Origin: Kiritimatiellales bacterium
Lineage (GTDB): Bacteria; Verrucomicrobiota; Kiritimatiellia; Kiritimatiellales; Pontiellaceae
Length of the DNA: 45,757 nt
Direction: 5' to 3'
Assembly (NCBI GenBank): GCA_003246265.1
Contig: QKAU01000035.1
Coordinates: forward strand, 1 to 45,757
Shown here piece by piece: positions 22,652 through 34,365 of this stretch. Made by a program: the position numbers and the translations under genes. Each line of letters begins with the position of its first letter. Positions within the stretch are counted from its first letter, which is position 1. Below the pieces are notes generated by a model. It saw only the letters and a list, made by a program, of their open reading frames with translations, did no database searches and was not told the origin of the DNA.

Positions 22652-22709
22652 TTGACCCCCGTCAAGTCAACCATTAGCGCGCCTGAATATGCCCCGCGCA
22701 ATGCCGGGG
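22652..22709 (-). promoter_or_regulatory. lpxB-gltB spacer: palindrome and hairpin
   Basis: TTGAC-CCCC-GTCAA (22652-22665) is a perfect inverted repeat 47-60 bp before the gltB start, in a stretch with TTGACT/TTGACG -35-like boxes; it could be an operator or overlap the promoter. CCCCG-N8-CGGGG (22692-22709) is a short hairpin 38-55 bp after lpxB and may end its transcript; no T-run follows. Confidence 0.4.
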
Positions 22710-22746
22710 TTCCGGTACGGGATTGGCGCGGCCGACGCCGGGAGGG

Positions 22747-23874
22747 TCATTCGTCGCAAAGGATTGCGGCGACGCGGTTGGCGGCATTCCGCGCACCGAG
22801 GATTTCGCGGATGCGGCCGAAGCCCTCCAGCATGGCTCTCCGACCGGGCGCATCGCCTATCAGACGGGCGGTCTCGTCGGCCAGCCGTTCCGGGGTTGCC
22901 GCGTGCTGCAGGATCTCGGGGGTGACGTCCCGGCCGGCCACGATATTGACCAGCCCGATGTGCCGGATCTTCACCACCGACCGGGCGAACCAGTAGGTCG
23001 GGGCGCTGGTTTTGTAGACCAGGACGTGCGGCGTACCCACGAGCGCCGCTTCGAGCGTCGCCGTTCCCGACGCGACGAGCGCCGCCTCCGCCTGGCGCAT
23101 CACCTCCCGCGCCTGTCCGCTCACCACGCCGAGCCGCCGGGGCGCCTCGGAACATTGCCCAATTCCTTGGCGCACCAGCCGTTCGATCCGGTCGTTGGGC
23201 GAGGCGATCAGGAACGAAACACCGGGGAAGCGCTCCTCCAGCAGCCGGGCCGCCGCGAGCATGGCGGGCAGGATCCGCTCGATCTCCTGCGGACGACTGC
23301 CCGGCAGCAGGCCTATCCGCCGTTCCGTTGGCCACGGCAGCGGCCGGGGAACGGTGGAGAGGAACGCGTCGATCTGCTCCACCAACGGGTTGCCGACATA
23401 ATCGACCCGCAGCCCGCTGCCTTGGAAGACCTCGGCCTCGAACGGGAAGACCACCATCAGCCGGTCGATCGCCGCCGCCATCTTCGGGATGCGCCTCCGG
23501 TTCCAGACCCAGACCTTCGGGGAGATGTAGTAGAACACCTCCACCCCCCGCCGCTTGAGTTCGGCGGCCAGGCGCAGGTTGAAGCCCGGATAGTCCACCA
23601 GCAGGGCGGCCTCCGGCCGGCGGCGGTCCACCTCGTCGAGCACCTGCCGGAACACGGTCTTGAAGAAGCGGTACTGCCTCAGCACCTCGGCGACGCCCAT
23701 CACACCCATCCGATCGGTGTGCTGCAGCAGTTCGACCCCTTCCGCCTGCAGGCCGTCGCCGCCGATGCCCCAGAACGCCGTGGCGGGCGAACGGGCCTTG
23801 GCGGCCCGCACCACCTCGGCGGCATGCAGGTCGCCCGACACCTCCCCCGCCACGATGAGCACCGACTTCTTCAT
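22747..23874 (-). CDS. lpxB: Lipid-A-disaccharide synthase
   Basis: A 375-residue GT19 glycosyltransferase that joins lipid X to UDP-2,3-diacylglucosamine, giving the disaccharide of lipid A at the inner membrane. The family signature is clear: VLIVAGEVSGDLHAAEVV at the start, WGIGGDGLQAEGVELL, YYISPKVWVWNRRRIPKM, LLPGSRPQEI and VASGTATLEAAL. The ATG at 23874 is chosen because it sits directly before the conserved KKSVLIVAGE start; an upstream in-frame start (23916) adds unrelated residues. It lies 78 bp downstream of lpxI on the same strand, and the two act in consecutive steps. Confidence 0.95.
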   Translation of the reverse strand: MKKSVLIVAGEVSGDLHAAEVVRAAKARSPATAFWGIGGDGLQAEGVELLQHTDRMGVMGVAEVLRQYRFFKTVFRQVLDEVDRRRPEAALLVDYPGFNLRLAAELKRRGVEVFYYISPKVWVWNRRRIPKMAAAIDRLMVVFPFEAEVFQGSGLRVDYVGNPLVEQIDAFLSTVPRPLPWPTERRIGLLPGSRPQEIERILPAMLAAARLLEERFPGVSFLIASPNDRIERLVRQGIGQCSEAPRRLGVVSGQAREVMRQAEAALVASGTATLEAALVGTPHVLVYKTSAPTYWFARSVVKIRHIGLVNIVAGRDVTPEILQHAATPERLADETARLIGDAPGRRAMLEGFGRIREILGARNAANRVAAILCDE

Positions 23875-23952
23875 TCCGGAGTTAAACACCAACTTGTTCA
23901 GGACATGAAAGCACAAGGCTTCGCCGCCATGGTGCCTTTGTGTTTATGGATT

Positions 23953-24774
23953 TCACGTTTCAACGGCCACGAAGGCCAGGTCGCATTGGTCAGCCAGCGC
24001 CACGAGCCTCTCCTTTTCGAGCAGGATGGTCTTGCCGGCCTCCACCGCAAGGCAGGAGACCCGGGCCTTTTTCATCATCTGGAACGTCTTTACACCGACG
24101 ACCGGTATGTCGAACCGCATGTCGTGCCCCTGTTTCGGCACCTTTACGACCACCGCGCCCGGCCCCCCCACCTTTCCTGCCCGTCGGATGGTCTGGTTCG
24201 TCCCCTCGAACGCCTCGACCGCGACGATGACCCCTTCCTTGATCGCCACCGTCTGGCCGATCTCGAATTCGCTCGTGCCCTTCACCAGCCGCAGGCCGAG
24301 GGCGATGTCGGCCTCTTCGCGCGTCGTCGGCGCACGCCGGCCGAGCTGTCCGGCTTCCGGGGTGTAGCACTCCATGAAGGTATTGCCCGGCAGCACCTTG
24401 ATCCCGCGCGACTCGATGGCGCCGACGATGGCGCCGAAGATCGTGTGGGCGTTCTTGGTCTCCAGCAGGGCCATCATCTCGCGCGCCAGCTTGTCATACC
24501 GCAGGTGGAAGAGGTTGGAAGGCGCGATCTGCCCGGCCATCATGCACTGCCTGATACCGGTCGACTCGAGCTTGTCGAGGAAGGGCTTCATCGCGCCGAG
24601 GTTGGCCCAGAGCACCTCGTCGGCCAGCGGGAGTACCTCCCGGTTGGTTTCCCCCTTGAAGCCGAGCACCACGATGCGCTTCACGCCCGCTTCGCGCGCC
24701 GCCCTGGCCAGCATCGGCGGATAGGCCTGCCGCCCGGCAATGATGATAAGCGAATCGGGAACGTCCGGTTTCAT
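23953..24774 (-). CDS. lpxI: UDP-2,3-diacylglucosamine diphosphatase, LpxI type
   Basis: A 273-residue LpxI (DUF1009) protein that hydrolyses UDP-2,3-diacylglucosamine to lipid X. It begins with the family pattern LIIIAGRQAYPPMLARAA, has GQIAPSNLF (81-89) and a central GLRLVKGTSEFEIGQTVAIK stretch, and ends with the conserved DMRFDIPVVG (218-227), which contains the catalytic Asp region (D218/D222). LpxI replaces the unrelated LpxH of enterobacteria in alphaproteobacteria and several other phyla. Directly downstream is lpxB, the next enzyme. Full length, no visible defects. Confidence 0.93.
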   Translation of the reverse strand: MKPDVPDSLIIIAGRQAYPPMLARAAREAGVKRIVVLGFKGETNREVLPLADEVLWANLGAMKPFLDKLESTGIRQCMMAGQIAPSNLFHLRYDKLAREMMALLETKNAHTIFGAIVGAIESRGIKVLPGNTFMECYTPEAGQLGRRAPTTREEADIALGLRLVKGTSEFEIGQTVAIKEGVIVAVEAFEGTNQTIRRAGKVGGPGAVVVKVPKQGHDMRFDIPVVGVKTFQMMKKARVSCLAVEAGKTILLEKERLVALADQCDLAFVAVET

Positions 24775-24816
24775 TCAGCGCATCCTGCCAGAAAGCCGCC
24801 GCCCATGGAATTCTTT

Positions 24817-26169
24817 TTACGGAGAGGGGTCTTCATCGGCTGTACCGCCGGGCGAAGCTGCGCCGGGATGATCGCGGGCCTCGATCATCTCGATCAATCC
24901 CTGCAATTGCTTGCGGCGCATGAGGTCGAAGGCGGTTTCGCCCTTGGCGTTGGGGATGTCCACGCGGGCCCCGGCATTGATCAGGAAGCGGACGGAGCGA
25001 TAGTCGCGCGCCTCCAGCAGCTTGTGCATGAGGGTATCGCCTTCGGGGAGGATGCGGTTGATGTCGGCTCCGTGGTCGACCAGCAGCTGCGCGGCTTCAT
25101 ACTGCCGTGCCGGCAGGGCGGCCTCCAGGGGGGTGAAATCGCCTGTTTCTACAGGATCGGCGCTTCCCATGCGCCCCAGCAGCAGCTGGACCAGCCCGGC
25201 ATGCCCGTCAACGGCGGCAAGGTGCAGGGGCGAGGCGTGCGCGAGGTTGAAGAGGCCCGGATCGGCCCCCTTGTCCAGCAGCTGCGTGGCCATTTCGAGG
25301 CTGCGGCGACGAACGGCCTTGTGGAGCGCCGTATCGCCGCGCCGGTCGTAGGCGTCGGGGTTGGCGCCGCCATCCAGCAGCAGCCGGACAAGCTCGGGAT
25401 TGCCGGCATCGACGGCGCGCATCAGCGGCGTACGGGAGAGGGCATCGCGTGCATCGGCGTTGGCCCCGGCACGCAGGAGCGTGGAGAGTGCCCCGGACAG
25501 ATTGCGCTCCACCGCATAGTGGATGGGGGGGATGCCCTCGGCATCAGGGAGGCCGGGATCGAATCCGGCTTCCAGCAGGACCTTGAGCATCGGGGGATTG
25601 TCCAGCGAATCGAGGAGGGGGTTCCGCTCGCCCGCCGCCAGCTGGGCGGGATCGGCGCCCGACGCGACCAGCATGGCGACGCAGTCGGGGCGGTTTTCGC
25701 CGTAGGCCGTTTCCAGCAGCGTACCGCCGTTGCGCCCCTCCTTGCGCTGCAACAGCGCCGGATCTTCCGCGAGGCGGGTGCCCAGCTCCTCGAGTGCACC
25801 GGACCGCATCAACGCAAAGACGTCGCCATGACTGCCTGAAAGACGGTGTATGGCGTAGCCCAGCCCGCCAATGATCAGAACCAGGCCGAGGATCTTCACA
25901 TACCACCACGGAATGGAATCCAGCTCCTGCGGCGAGTGGTAGGCCGGGGCCTCGACGCGGCGGGTCGAAACGTAGAAAACCAGCAGCCCGACCCATGCGA
26001 TCACGAGGGCCCCGGTCACGGTGGCCGCCATCAGGAAGGATTCGCGCCCGTCGACCACATCCGCCTGCCGCCAGAAATGCCAGGTCGCCAGCCCGCCCCC
26101 TGCGACTCCAACCGCCACCAGCTTGAGCACGAAGCGCAGCCGTTCCTTGATGATGAATAGATCCGCCAC
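24817..26169 (-). CDS. Ankyrin-repeat membrane protein
   Basis: A 450-residue protein with three hydrophobic helices (about 14-33, 44-67, 89-110) and then eight or nine ankyrin repeats (about 115-440), seen as repeated G-x-T/P-L-x-x-A and L-L-x-x-G-A-D/N units such as TPLMRAVDAGNPELVRLLLDG. The C-terminus is Pro/Gly-rich and acidic. Ankyrin arrays bind proteins; the partner is unknown. I prefer the GTG at 26169 because it gives a normal first helix; an ATG at 26220 adds a Cys/Gly-rich stretch and cannot be excluded. It is 42 bp upstream of lpxI on the same strand, so it may be co-transcribed with the lipid A genes. Confidence 0.8.
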   Translation of the reverse strand: MADLFIIKERLRFVLKLVAVGVAGGGLATWHFWRQADVVDGRESFLMAATVTGALVIAWVGLLVFYVSTRRVEAPAYHSPQELDSIPWWYVKILGLVLIIGGLGYAIHRLSGSHGDVFALMRSGALEELGTRLAEDPALLQRKEGRNGGTLLETAYGENRPDCVAMLVASGADPAQLAAGERNPLLDSLDNPPMLKVLLEAGFDPGLPDAEGIPPIHYAVERNLSGALSTLLRAGANADARDALSRTPLMRAVDAGNPELVRLLLDGGANPDAYDRRGDTALHKAVRRRSLEMATQLLDKGADPGLFNLAHASPLHLAAVDGHAGLVQLLLGRMGSADPVETGDFTPLEAALPARQYEAAQLLVDHGADINRILPEGDTLMHKLLEARDYRSVRFLINAGARVDIPNAKGETAFDLMRRKQLQGLIEMIEARDHPGAASPGGTADEDPSP

Positions 26170-26316
26170 GGCCCCACTCTTACAGGATGTCCCGCGCCCG
26201 CCGCAATCCCGCAGGCACATCCCTTTTGGATTGCCCGCAATTCACCCTTGCGTTTTTTCCGCCGATTCCCATTATGTGGCGCTCATTTTCAACCCCTTTA
26301 ACCGAAAGGAATTCCA

Positions 26317-27543
26317 ATGGCCGTGAAGAAAGTCGCACTGCTTACCGCCGGGGGGCTGGCCCCGTGCCTCTCAAGCGCGATCGGGCGCCTGATCGAGCGC
26401 TACAGCGAAGTCTCTCCCGAAACCGAAATCATCGCCTATGTCGGCGGCTACAAGGGCCTGCTCAAGGGCGAATCGATCCAGGTCACCGGCGAGATCCGCA
26501 AGAACGCCGCCGTCCTCTACAAGCACGGCGGCAGCCCCATCGGAAATTCCCGCGTCAAGCTGACCAACGTCAAGGACTGCGAAAAGCGCGGCCTCGTCCA
26601 GCCCGGGCAGAACCCGCTCGAGGTCGCCGCCAACCAGCTCGTGAAGGACGGCGTCGACGTGCTCCATACCATCGGGGGCGACGACACCAACACCACCGCC
26701 GCCGACCTCGCCGCCTACCTCGCCAAGAACAACTACAGCCTCGTCGTCGTCGGCCTGCCCAAGACGATCGACAACGATGTCTTCCCGATCCGCCAGTCCC
26801 TCGGCGCCTGGACCGCCGCCGAAGAGGGGGCGAAATATTTCGAGAACGTCGTCGCCGAACACAACGCCAACCCGCGCATGCTGATCATCCACGAGGTGAT
26901 GGGCCGCAACTGCGGCTGGCTGACCGCCTACACCGCCAAGATCTACCGCGACCGCCTCCAAGAGCTCGACTTCCTGCCGCACATCGGCCTCTCCCAGGAG
27001 CGCAAGGACGTCCACGCCGTCTTCGTTCCCGAAATGGAGATCGACCTCGCCGCCGAGGCCGCCCGCCTCCGCAAGGTCATGGACACCGTCGACAACGTGA
27101 ACATCTTCATCTCCGAGGGCGCTGGCGTCGAAGCGATCGTGAAGGAGATGGAGGCTGCCGGCGAAACCGTTCCGCGCGACGCCTTCGGGCACGTGAAGCT
27201 CGACGCCGTCAATCCCGGAAAGTGGTTCGGCAGCCAGTTCGCCAAGTTGCTCGACGCCGAAAAGGTGCTCGTCCAGAAATCCGGCTACTTCGCCCGCGCC
27301 GCCGCCTCCAACGAAGCCGACCTCAAGCTCATCAAGGAGTGCGCCGACAAGGCCGTCGAATCCGCCATCGCCGGCATCGGCGGCGTGGTTGGCCACGACG
27401 AGGACCAGAACGACACCCTCCGTGCGATCGAATTTCCGCGCATCGCCGGCGGCAAGCCGTTCGACATCGACGCCCCCTGGTTCGGCGAGCTGCTCGCCGC
27501 CATCGGCCAGCCCAAGGGCGCCAAGGTGGAGGTTTCGCACTAG
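26317..27543 (+). CDS. pfp: Pyrophosphate-dependent 6-phosphofructokinase
   Basis: A 408-residue PfkA-family enzyme. The motif GGDDTNT (about 119-125) has Asp where ATP-dependent enzymes have Gly (GGDGT); with the catalytic PKTIDND (about 148-154) this marks use of pyrophosphate and a reversible reaction between fructose-6-phosphate and fructose-1,6-bisphosphate. MGRNCGWLTA (substrate binding) follows. AAGGA lies 7 nt before the ATG. PPi-dependent enzymes are common in anaerobes and save ATP in glycolysis. It is a single gene, divergent from the ankyrin gene and ended by a hairpin with six T at 27588-27618. Confidence 0.93.
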   Translation: MAVKKVALLTAGGLAPCLSSAIGRLIERYSEVSPETEIIAYVGGYKGLLKGESIQVTGEIRKNAAVLYKHGGSPIGNSRVKLTNVKDCEKRGLVQPGQNPLEVAANQLVKDGVDVLHTIGGDDTNTTAADLAAYLAKNNYSLVVVGLPKTIDNDVFPIRQSLGAWTAAEEGAKYFENVVAEHNANPRMLIIHEVMGRNCGWLTAYTAKIYRDRLQELDFLPHIGLSQERKDVHAVFVPEMEIDLAAEAARLRKVMDTVDNVNIFISEGAGVEAIVKEMEAAGETVPRDAFGHVKLDAVNPGKWFGSQFAKLLDAEKVLVQKSGYFARAAASNEADLKLIKECADKAVESAIAGIGGVVGHDEDQNDTLRAIEFPRIAGGKPFDIDAPWFGELLAAIGQPKGAKVEVSH

Positions 27544-27587
27544 ACGCGACCCGGAGGGCTTGGGGGCGCGCCCCATGCTCCCGTAGC

Positions 27588-27618
27588 GAGGGGCCGGTCA
27601 AATGGCCTGCCCTTTTTT
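27588..27618 (+). terminator. Intrinsic terminator of pfp
   Basis: A stem built on GGGGCC and GGCC-T-GCCC (one bulged base) is followed at once by six T (27613-27618). A second pair ATGGCCT/AGGCCAT around the T-run could serve the opposing oxyR gene, so the spacer may work in both directions. Confidence 0.65.
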
Positions 27619-27627
27619 AGGCCATGG

Positions 27628-28512
27628 TCATCGGGGGCCGGCATAGTCGCGCGAAAGGTCGTCGACAAGTTCGAACATAAGGGCGCGGCGTACGGAGCTC
27701 CTGCGCCAATAGAGCCCGATGGTGCGGCCGGGGCCGCCGCCTTTCAGGCGGGCGTAGTGCAGATGGGGATTGCGCTTCGCGACGCATTCGGGGATGAACG
27801 AAACGGCGCGGCCCATCGCGATCATCTGCAGCAGCGTCTCCATCGAGGAGGCGCGGAAGTTGAGGACCTCGCCCAGCCCGGCGGTTGCGCAATAGTCGAG
27901 CGCATGCCCGCGCATGCAGTGCCCCTCCTCCAGCAGCAGCATGTGTTCCCCCTCCAGCGCGGCGGGGTCGACCACCTTCCGCTTGCCGAGCGGATGGGAT
28001 CGGGAGACGCCGAGCAGGTACTCCTCCTCAAAGATCGTTCCGTGCGCGAGGGCGTCGTCCGGTTCCGGTTCGGCGAGGAAGGCGGCATCCAGCGCCCCGG
28101 ATTTGATCCGGTCGACCAATACCGCGCTCTTGTCCTCGAACAGGTTGACGTGGAGGTTCGGATAGGCCTCGACGAAATGGTCGAGAATGCGTGGGAAATA
28201 GTACGGGGCGAGCGTCGGGAATGCGCCGATAGAGAGTTCTCCGGCATAGGGATCGTTCCAGACCTTGGCCAGCTTGTCGATTTCCGCCACCTGCTGCATG
28301 ATGCCGCGCGCGCGTTCCAGTACCTCTGTGCCCGCCGGGGTGAAGACGAACGGCTTGCTCCCGCGCTCCAGCAGCAGGATGCCCAGCTCCTCCTCCAGCT
28401 TCCGGATCTGGATGCTCAGGGCGGGCTGGCTGACGTTGCACGCGGCGGCCGCGCGGTGGAAACCCCCATGCTCGGCCAGGGCCAGCAGATACTCGAATGC
28501 CCGCAGGTTCAT
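27628..28512 (-). CDS. oxyR: LysR-family peroxide sensor OxyR
   Basis: A 294-residue LysR regulator. The N-terminal helix-turn-helix (MNLRAFEYLLALAEHGGFHRA, then NVSQPALSIQIRKLEEELG) starts exactly like OxyR, and the effector domain carries EEGHCMRGHALDYC with Cys199 and Cys208, the same numbers and spacing as the peroxide-sensing pair of E. coli OxyR. It should therefore be oxidised by H2O2 and activate katG, which is divergently transcribed 142 bp away. The ATG at 28512 matches the family start; an in-frame start at 28539 is less likely. AT-rich repeated sites between the genes are candidate binding sites. Confidence 0.93.
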   Translation of the reverse strand: MNLRAFEYLLALAEHGGFHRAAAACNVSQPALSIQIRKLEEELGILLLERGSKPFVFTPAGTEVLERARGIMQQVAEIDKLAKVWNDPYAGELSIGAFPTLAPYYFPRILDHFVEAYPNLHVNLFEDKSAVLVDRIKSGALDAAFLAEPEPDDALAHGTIFEEEYLLGVSRSHPLGKRKVVDPAALEGEHMLLLEEGHCMRGHALDYCATAGLGEVLNFRASSMETLLQMIAMGRAVSFIPECVAKRNPHLHYARLKGGGPGRTIGLYWRRSSVRRALMFELVDDLSRDYAGPR

Positions 28513-28520
28513 GGCGCCAT

Positions 28521-30853
<2,333 letters not shown>

Positions 30854-30874
30854 CGGCGGAGGAAGGGCAAGGAT

Positions 30875-30910
30875 AATAACGGGCAGGCCCCAGGGCCTGC
30901 CCGTTATTTT
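30875..30910. terminator. Bidirectional terminator, 16-bp perfect stem
   Basis: AATAACGGGCAGGCCC (30875-30890) pairs perfectly with GGGCCTGCCCGTTATT (30893-30908) around two loop bases, followed by TT on one side and with an A-rich start on the other. It lies between the converging katG and gltA ends and serves both. Confidence 0.9.
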
Positions 30911-30913
30911 GCG

Positions 30914-32200
30914 CTAGCGCGCTTCCATCGGGACGTAGGGCCGCAACGTCTCGCCGGTGTAGATCTGGCGCGGACGGCTGATGCGGTGGCTCTGCACATG
31001 CATTTCGCGCCAGTGGGCGATCCAGCCCGGCATGCGGCCCATGGCGAAGAGCACGGTGAACATGTCGACCGGGATGCCGATGGCGCGCAGCAGGATGCCG
31101 CTGTAAAAGTCGACGTTCGGATAGAGGTTGCGCTCGATGAAGTAGTCCTCGGACCGCGCCATCTCCTCGAGCTCGTAGGCGATGTCGAGCAGCGGATCGG
31201 TAATGTGGAGGGCCTTGAGGACGTTCTCCACCTGCCCCTTGAGGATCCTTGCCCGCGGATCGAAGCTCTTGTAGACCCGGTGGCCGAAGCCCATGAGCTT
31301 CACGCCGGAGTCCTTGTCCTTCGCCTTTTCAACGAAGTCGCGCGGCTTGATTCCCCCGTCGTGGATGCCCTGCAGCATACGGATCACCTCGCAGTTGGCC
31401 CCGCCGTGGCGCGGTCCCCACAGCGCGCCGACGCCGGCGGCCACGGCACTGAAGAGGCTGGCGTGCGAACTGCCGACCATCCGGACCGTCGAGGTGGAGC
31501 AGTTCTGCTCGTGGTCGGCATGCAGGATCAGGAACAGGTCGAGGGCGCGCTCCACTTCGGGGAGCGGCTCGTACATGTCGAAGGTCTGCGAAAACATCAT
31601 ATGCAGGTAGTTGCCGCTGTAGCCGAGGTCCGGGCGCGGCGGCATGAAGGGCCGGCCCATCGAGGTGCGATAGGCCCAGGCCGCGATCGCGCGCACCTTG
31701 GAGATGATCTTGCTCGCCGGGATGGTGAACTTGGGACCTTCGGTGGCCGTGGTCAGCAGGTCCGTGTTGTAGCAGGCGAGGATGTTGAGCATGGCGGAAA
31801 GTACCGCCATCGGAGGGGCGTTGTCGGGGAATCCTTCGAAGTGGCTCTTCATGCCGTAGTGCAGATTGGATTCCTTCTTGATGCCGGTCTCGAACGCGGC
31901 CAGTTCGCCCTGGCTGGGCAGATGCCCGTAGAGCACCAGAAAGGCCGTCTCCATGAAGGTCGACTTTTCCGCCAACTCCTCGATCGCGTAGCCGCGATAG
32001 CGGAGGATCCCCTTTTCGCCGTCGATGAAGGTAATGTCCGACGTGCAGGAACCGGTGTTGCCATAGCCGGGGTCGAGGGTGATCATGCCTGTCTTCGACC
32101 GGAGCGGCCCGATGTCGATGCCCACTTCGGCCTCCGTACCGACAAGGGTATCGAGCTCCAGTTTCCTGCCCCCGTATTCCAACGTAACCTTGCTTGCCAT
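30914..32200 (-). CDS. gltA: Citrate synthase
   Basis: A 428-residue type II citrate synthase that condenses acetyl-CoA with oxaloacetate. Active-site residues are in place: His265 (GPRHGGANCE), His307 (MGFGHRVYKS) and Asp364 (VDFYSGILLRAIGIP), at almost the E. coli numbering; HADHEQNCSTSTVR precedes them. It is the last gene of the nine-gene TCA operon, 16 bp after sucD, and ends at the strong hairpin at 30875-30910. Its presence beside KOR and SDH argues that the citrate end is run oxidatively or for glutamate supply, though some citrate synthases are reversible. Confidence 0.96.
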   Translation of the reverse strand: MASKVTLEYGGRKLELDTLVGTEAEVGIDIGPLRSKTGMITLDPGYGNTGSCTSDITFIDGEKGILRYRGYAIEELAEKSTFMETAFLVLYGHLPSQGELAAFETGIKKESNLHYGMKSHFEGFPDNAPPMAVLSAMLNILACYNTDLLTTATEGPKFTIPASKIISKVRAIAAWAYRTSMGRPFMPPRPDLGYSGNYLHMMFSQTFDMYEPLPEVERALDLFLILHADHEQNCSTSTVRMVGSSHASLFSAVAAGVGALWGPRHGGANCEVIRMLQGIHDGGIKPRDFVEKAKDKDSGVKLMGFGHRVYKSFDPRARILKGQVENVLKALHITDPLLDIAYELEEMARSEDYFIERNLYPNVDFYSGILLRAIGIPVDMFTVLFAMGRMPGWIAHWREMHVQSHRISRPRQIYTGETLRPYVPMEAR

Positions 32201-32216
32201 ATGCTTGTCTCCAATT

Positions 32217-33095
32217 CTATTTGCTTAAAGCCAGCTTCACGGTGCGGCCGATTTCGGCCGGCGATTCCACCACGATGATCCCGCATTCGGCCATCAGCCG
32301 CTTCTTCGCCGCGGCCGACTCGTCGGTCCCCGACACGATCGCGCCCGCATGCCCCATCCGGCGACCGGGCGGGGCGGTCTGTCCGGCGATGAATCCGATG
32401 ACCGGCTTGGTCACGTGCTCCTTCGCATACTGTGCCGCCTCGATCTCCATCGAGCCGCCGATTTCGCCGATCAGCACGACCGCCTCGGTTGCGGGATCCG
32501 CCTCGAACATCGCCAACAGCTCCTTCATCGTGGTACCGATGATCGGATCGCCACCGATACCGATGCAGGTCGACTGGCCAAGCCCCTGCTGGACCAGCTG
32601 GTCCACGGCCTCGTAGGTCAGCGTCCCCGATTTCGAAATCACGCCGACCGCCCCCTTTTTGGCGATGAAGCCGGGCATGATGCCCACCTTCGCCTCGCCG
32701 GGCGTCAGCACGCCGGGGCAGTTGGGGCCGATGAAGCGCGAGCCGACCTTTTCCACGAATGCCTTCACTTCGACCATCTGCGCCACCGGAATCCCCTCCG
32801 TGATACAGACGACCAGTTCGATGCCCGCGGCGGCGGCCTCCATGATCGCATCGGCCGCGAACGGCGGTGGAACGAAGATGAGCGACACGTTCGCCCCGGT
32901 TTCCCGGCGGGCCTCCACGCAGCTGTCGAACACCGGCACCTTGCCGTCGAGCGCCGTCTGCCCGCCCTTGCCGGGCGTTACGCCGCCGACCACGTTCCCG
33001 CCATATTCAAGGCATTGCGCGGCGTGGAAGCTTCCTTCCGAACCGGTGATGCCCTGTACGATGATCCTTGAATCCTTGTTCACCAAAATCGCCAT
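32217..33095 (-). CDS. sucD: Succinyl-CoA synthetase alpha subunit
   Basis: A 292-residue subunit that binds CoA and carries the phospho-histidine. The Rossmann CoA site ([21 protein letters not shown]) is N-terminal, [10 protein letters not shown] follows and the phosphorylated His is H249 in [18 protein letters not shown] lies 8 nt before the ATG at 33095, which matches the family start. It follows sucC by 88 bp, the longest gap in this part of the operon, with an inverted repeat CCACGAA/TTCGTGG inside. The enzyme converts the succinyl-CoA made by KOR to succinate with ATP or GTP formation. Confidence 0.96.
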   Translation of the reverse strand: MAILVNKDSRIIVQGITGSEGSFHAAQCLEYGGNVVGGVTPGKGGQTALDGKVPVFDSCVEARRETGANVSLIFVPPPFAADAIMEAAAAGIELVVCITEGIPVAQMVEVKAFVEKVGSRFIGPNCPGVLTPGEAKVGIMPGFIAKKGAVGVISKSGTLTYEAVDQLVQQGLGQSTCIGIGGDPIIGTTMKELLAMFEADPATEAVVLIGEIGGSMEIEAAQYAKEHVTKPVIGFIAGQTAPPGRRMGHAGAIVSGTDESAAAKKRLMAECGIIVVESPAEIGRTVKLALSK

Positions 33096-33133
33096 GATGC
33101 AACTTCCTTTTTGAACCGCGGAAAACACAAACT

Positions 33134-33183
33134 CCACGAAAACCAACCATGTTGCGTTCCCGTATATTCGGTCTATTTCGTGG
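33134..33183. repeat. Inverted repeat in the sucC-sucD spacer
   Basis: CCACGAA (33134-33140) and TTCGTGG (33177-33183) are exact complements framing 36 bp, directly after the sucC stop. The spacer is AT-richer than its surroundings. It may be a remnant of a dispersed repeat or a processing stem; nothing further can be read from it. Confidence 0.4.
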
Positions 33184-34365
33184 TTAGCCCTTTCCTCTCG
33201 CGGCCTCCACCACCTTGGTGGCGGCGTCCTCGAAGGAGTCGGCCGAAATTATCGCTACGCCCGAATTGGCCAGCAGTTCTTTCGCCACATCCGCATTCGT
33301 GCCGGCGAGCCGCACCACCACGGGGACGTTCAGCTCCAGCTCCTTCACCGCCTCGATGATTCCGTTGGCGATGCGGTCGCAGCGCACGATGCCGCCGAAG
33401 ATGTTGATGAGCACCGCCTTGACGTTGGGATCGGAGAGGATGATGCGGAAGCCGTTCTTGACCGTCTCCACGTTCGCCCCGCCGCCAACATCGAGGAAGT
33501 TGGCGGGCGCTCCGCCGTACTGCTTGATGATGTCCATCGTCGCCATCGCCAGCCCGGCGCCGTTGACCATGCAGCCGACGTTGCCGTCGAGCTTGATGTA
33601 GTTGAGGTGGTATTTGCCCGCCTCGACCTCCGAGGGATCCTCCTCGTCGAGGTCGCGCATCGCCTCGACCTCCGGATGGAGGTAGAGGCCATTGTCGTCG
33701 AAGTTGATCTTGGCGTCGAGCGCCAGCAGCTCGCCCTGCCCGGTCAGGACCAGTGGATTGATCTCCACGATCGAGCAGTCGTAGGCGCGGTAGAAGGCGT
33801 AGAGCTTCCGGAACATCGCGACCGCCTGCGTTGCGGCGGCGCCTTCCAGCCCCATCGCCGCCGCCAGGTTGCGCGCCTGGAAGGACCGCAGCCCGAAGCC
33901 GGGAACGATCCATTCCTTCACGATCTTCTCCGGCGAGCGCCTTGCCACCTCCTCGATCTCCATGCCGCCCTCGGAGGAGACCATGAAGAGATCCATCGCC
34001 TTCGACCGGTCGAGGGTGATCGCGGCATAGAACTCCTTGGCGATGTCAAGCGCCTGCGCCACCATCACCTTCCTGACCAGCCGGCCTTCGGGACCGGTCT
34101 GGGGGGTGACGAGCGTCATGCCCAGGATCTTGCCGATGTTGTCCAGGGCACTCTGCCGGTCCGGGCAGAACTTGACGCCCCCGCCCTTCCCTCGGCCACC
34201 GGCATGCACCTGCGCCTTGATGACAAATTGTGTCGCGCCAAACGACTTTTCGACCTGCGCCACCGCCGCTTCGGCTTCGCCGGGCGCCGAGACGGTCTCG
34301 CCATCCTGGATCGGAATCCCGTGGCCCTTGAGCAGTTGCTTGGCCTGGTATTCGTGTATCTTCAT
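33184..34365 (-). CDS. sucC: Succinyl-CoA synthetase beta subunit
   Basis: A 393-residue ATP-grasp subunit that binds nucleotide and succinate. Motifs include [17 protein letters not shown], the nucleotide loop [41 protein letters not shown] and [18 protein letters not shown], then FGGIVRCD near the C-terminus. The ATG overlaps the stop of the korB-CBS gene as ATGA, so translation of SucC is coupled to the enzyme that makes its substrate. Length is normal. Confidence 0.96.
   Translation of the reverse strand: MKIHEYQAKQLLKGHGIPIQDGETVSAPGEAEAAVAQVEKSFGATQFVIKAQVHAGGRGKGGGVKFCPDRQSALDNIGKILGMTLVTPQTGPEGRLVRKVMVAQALDIAKEFYAAITLDRSKAMDLFMVSSEGGMEIEEVARRSPEKIVKEWIVPGFGLRSFQARNLAAAMGLEGAAATQAVAMFRKLYAFYRAYDCSIVEINPLVLTGQGELLALDAKINFDDNGLYLHPEVEAMRDLDEEDPSEVEAGKYHLNYIKLDGNVGCMVNGAGLAMATMDIIKQYGGAPANFLDVGGGANVETVKNGFRIILSDPNVKAVLINIFGGIVRCDRIANGIIEAVKELELNVPVVVRLAGTNADVAKELLANSGVAIISADSFEDAATKVVEAARGKG

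Noticed and set aside
22723-25839. A plus-strand open frame of over 1000 codons across lpxB, lpxI and the ankyrin gene
   Set aside because: It runs through three well-defined opposite-strand genes and has low-complexity His/Arg/Gln-rich composition.
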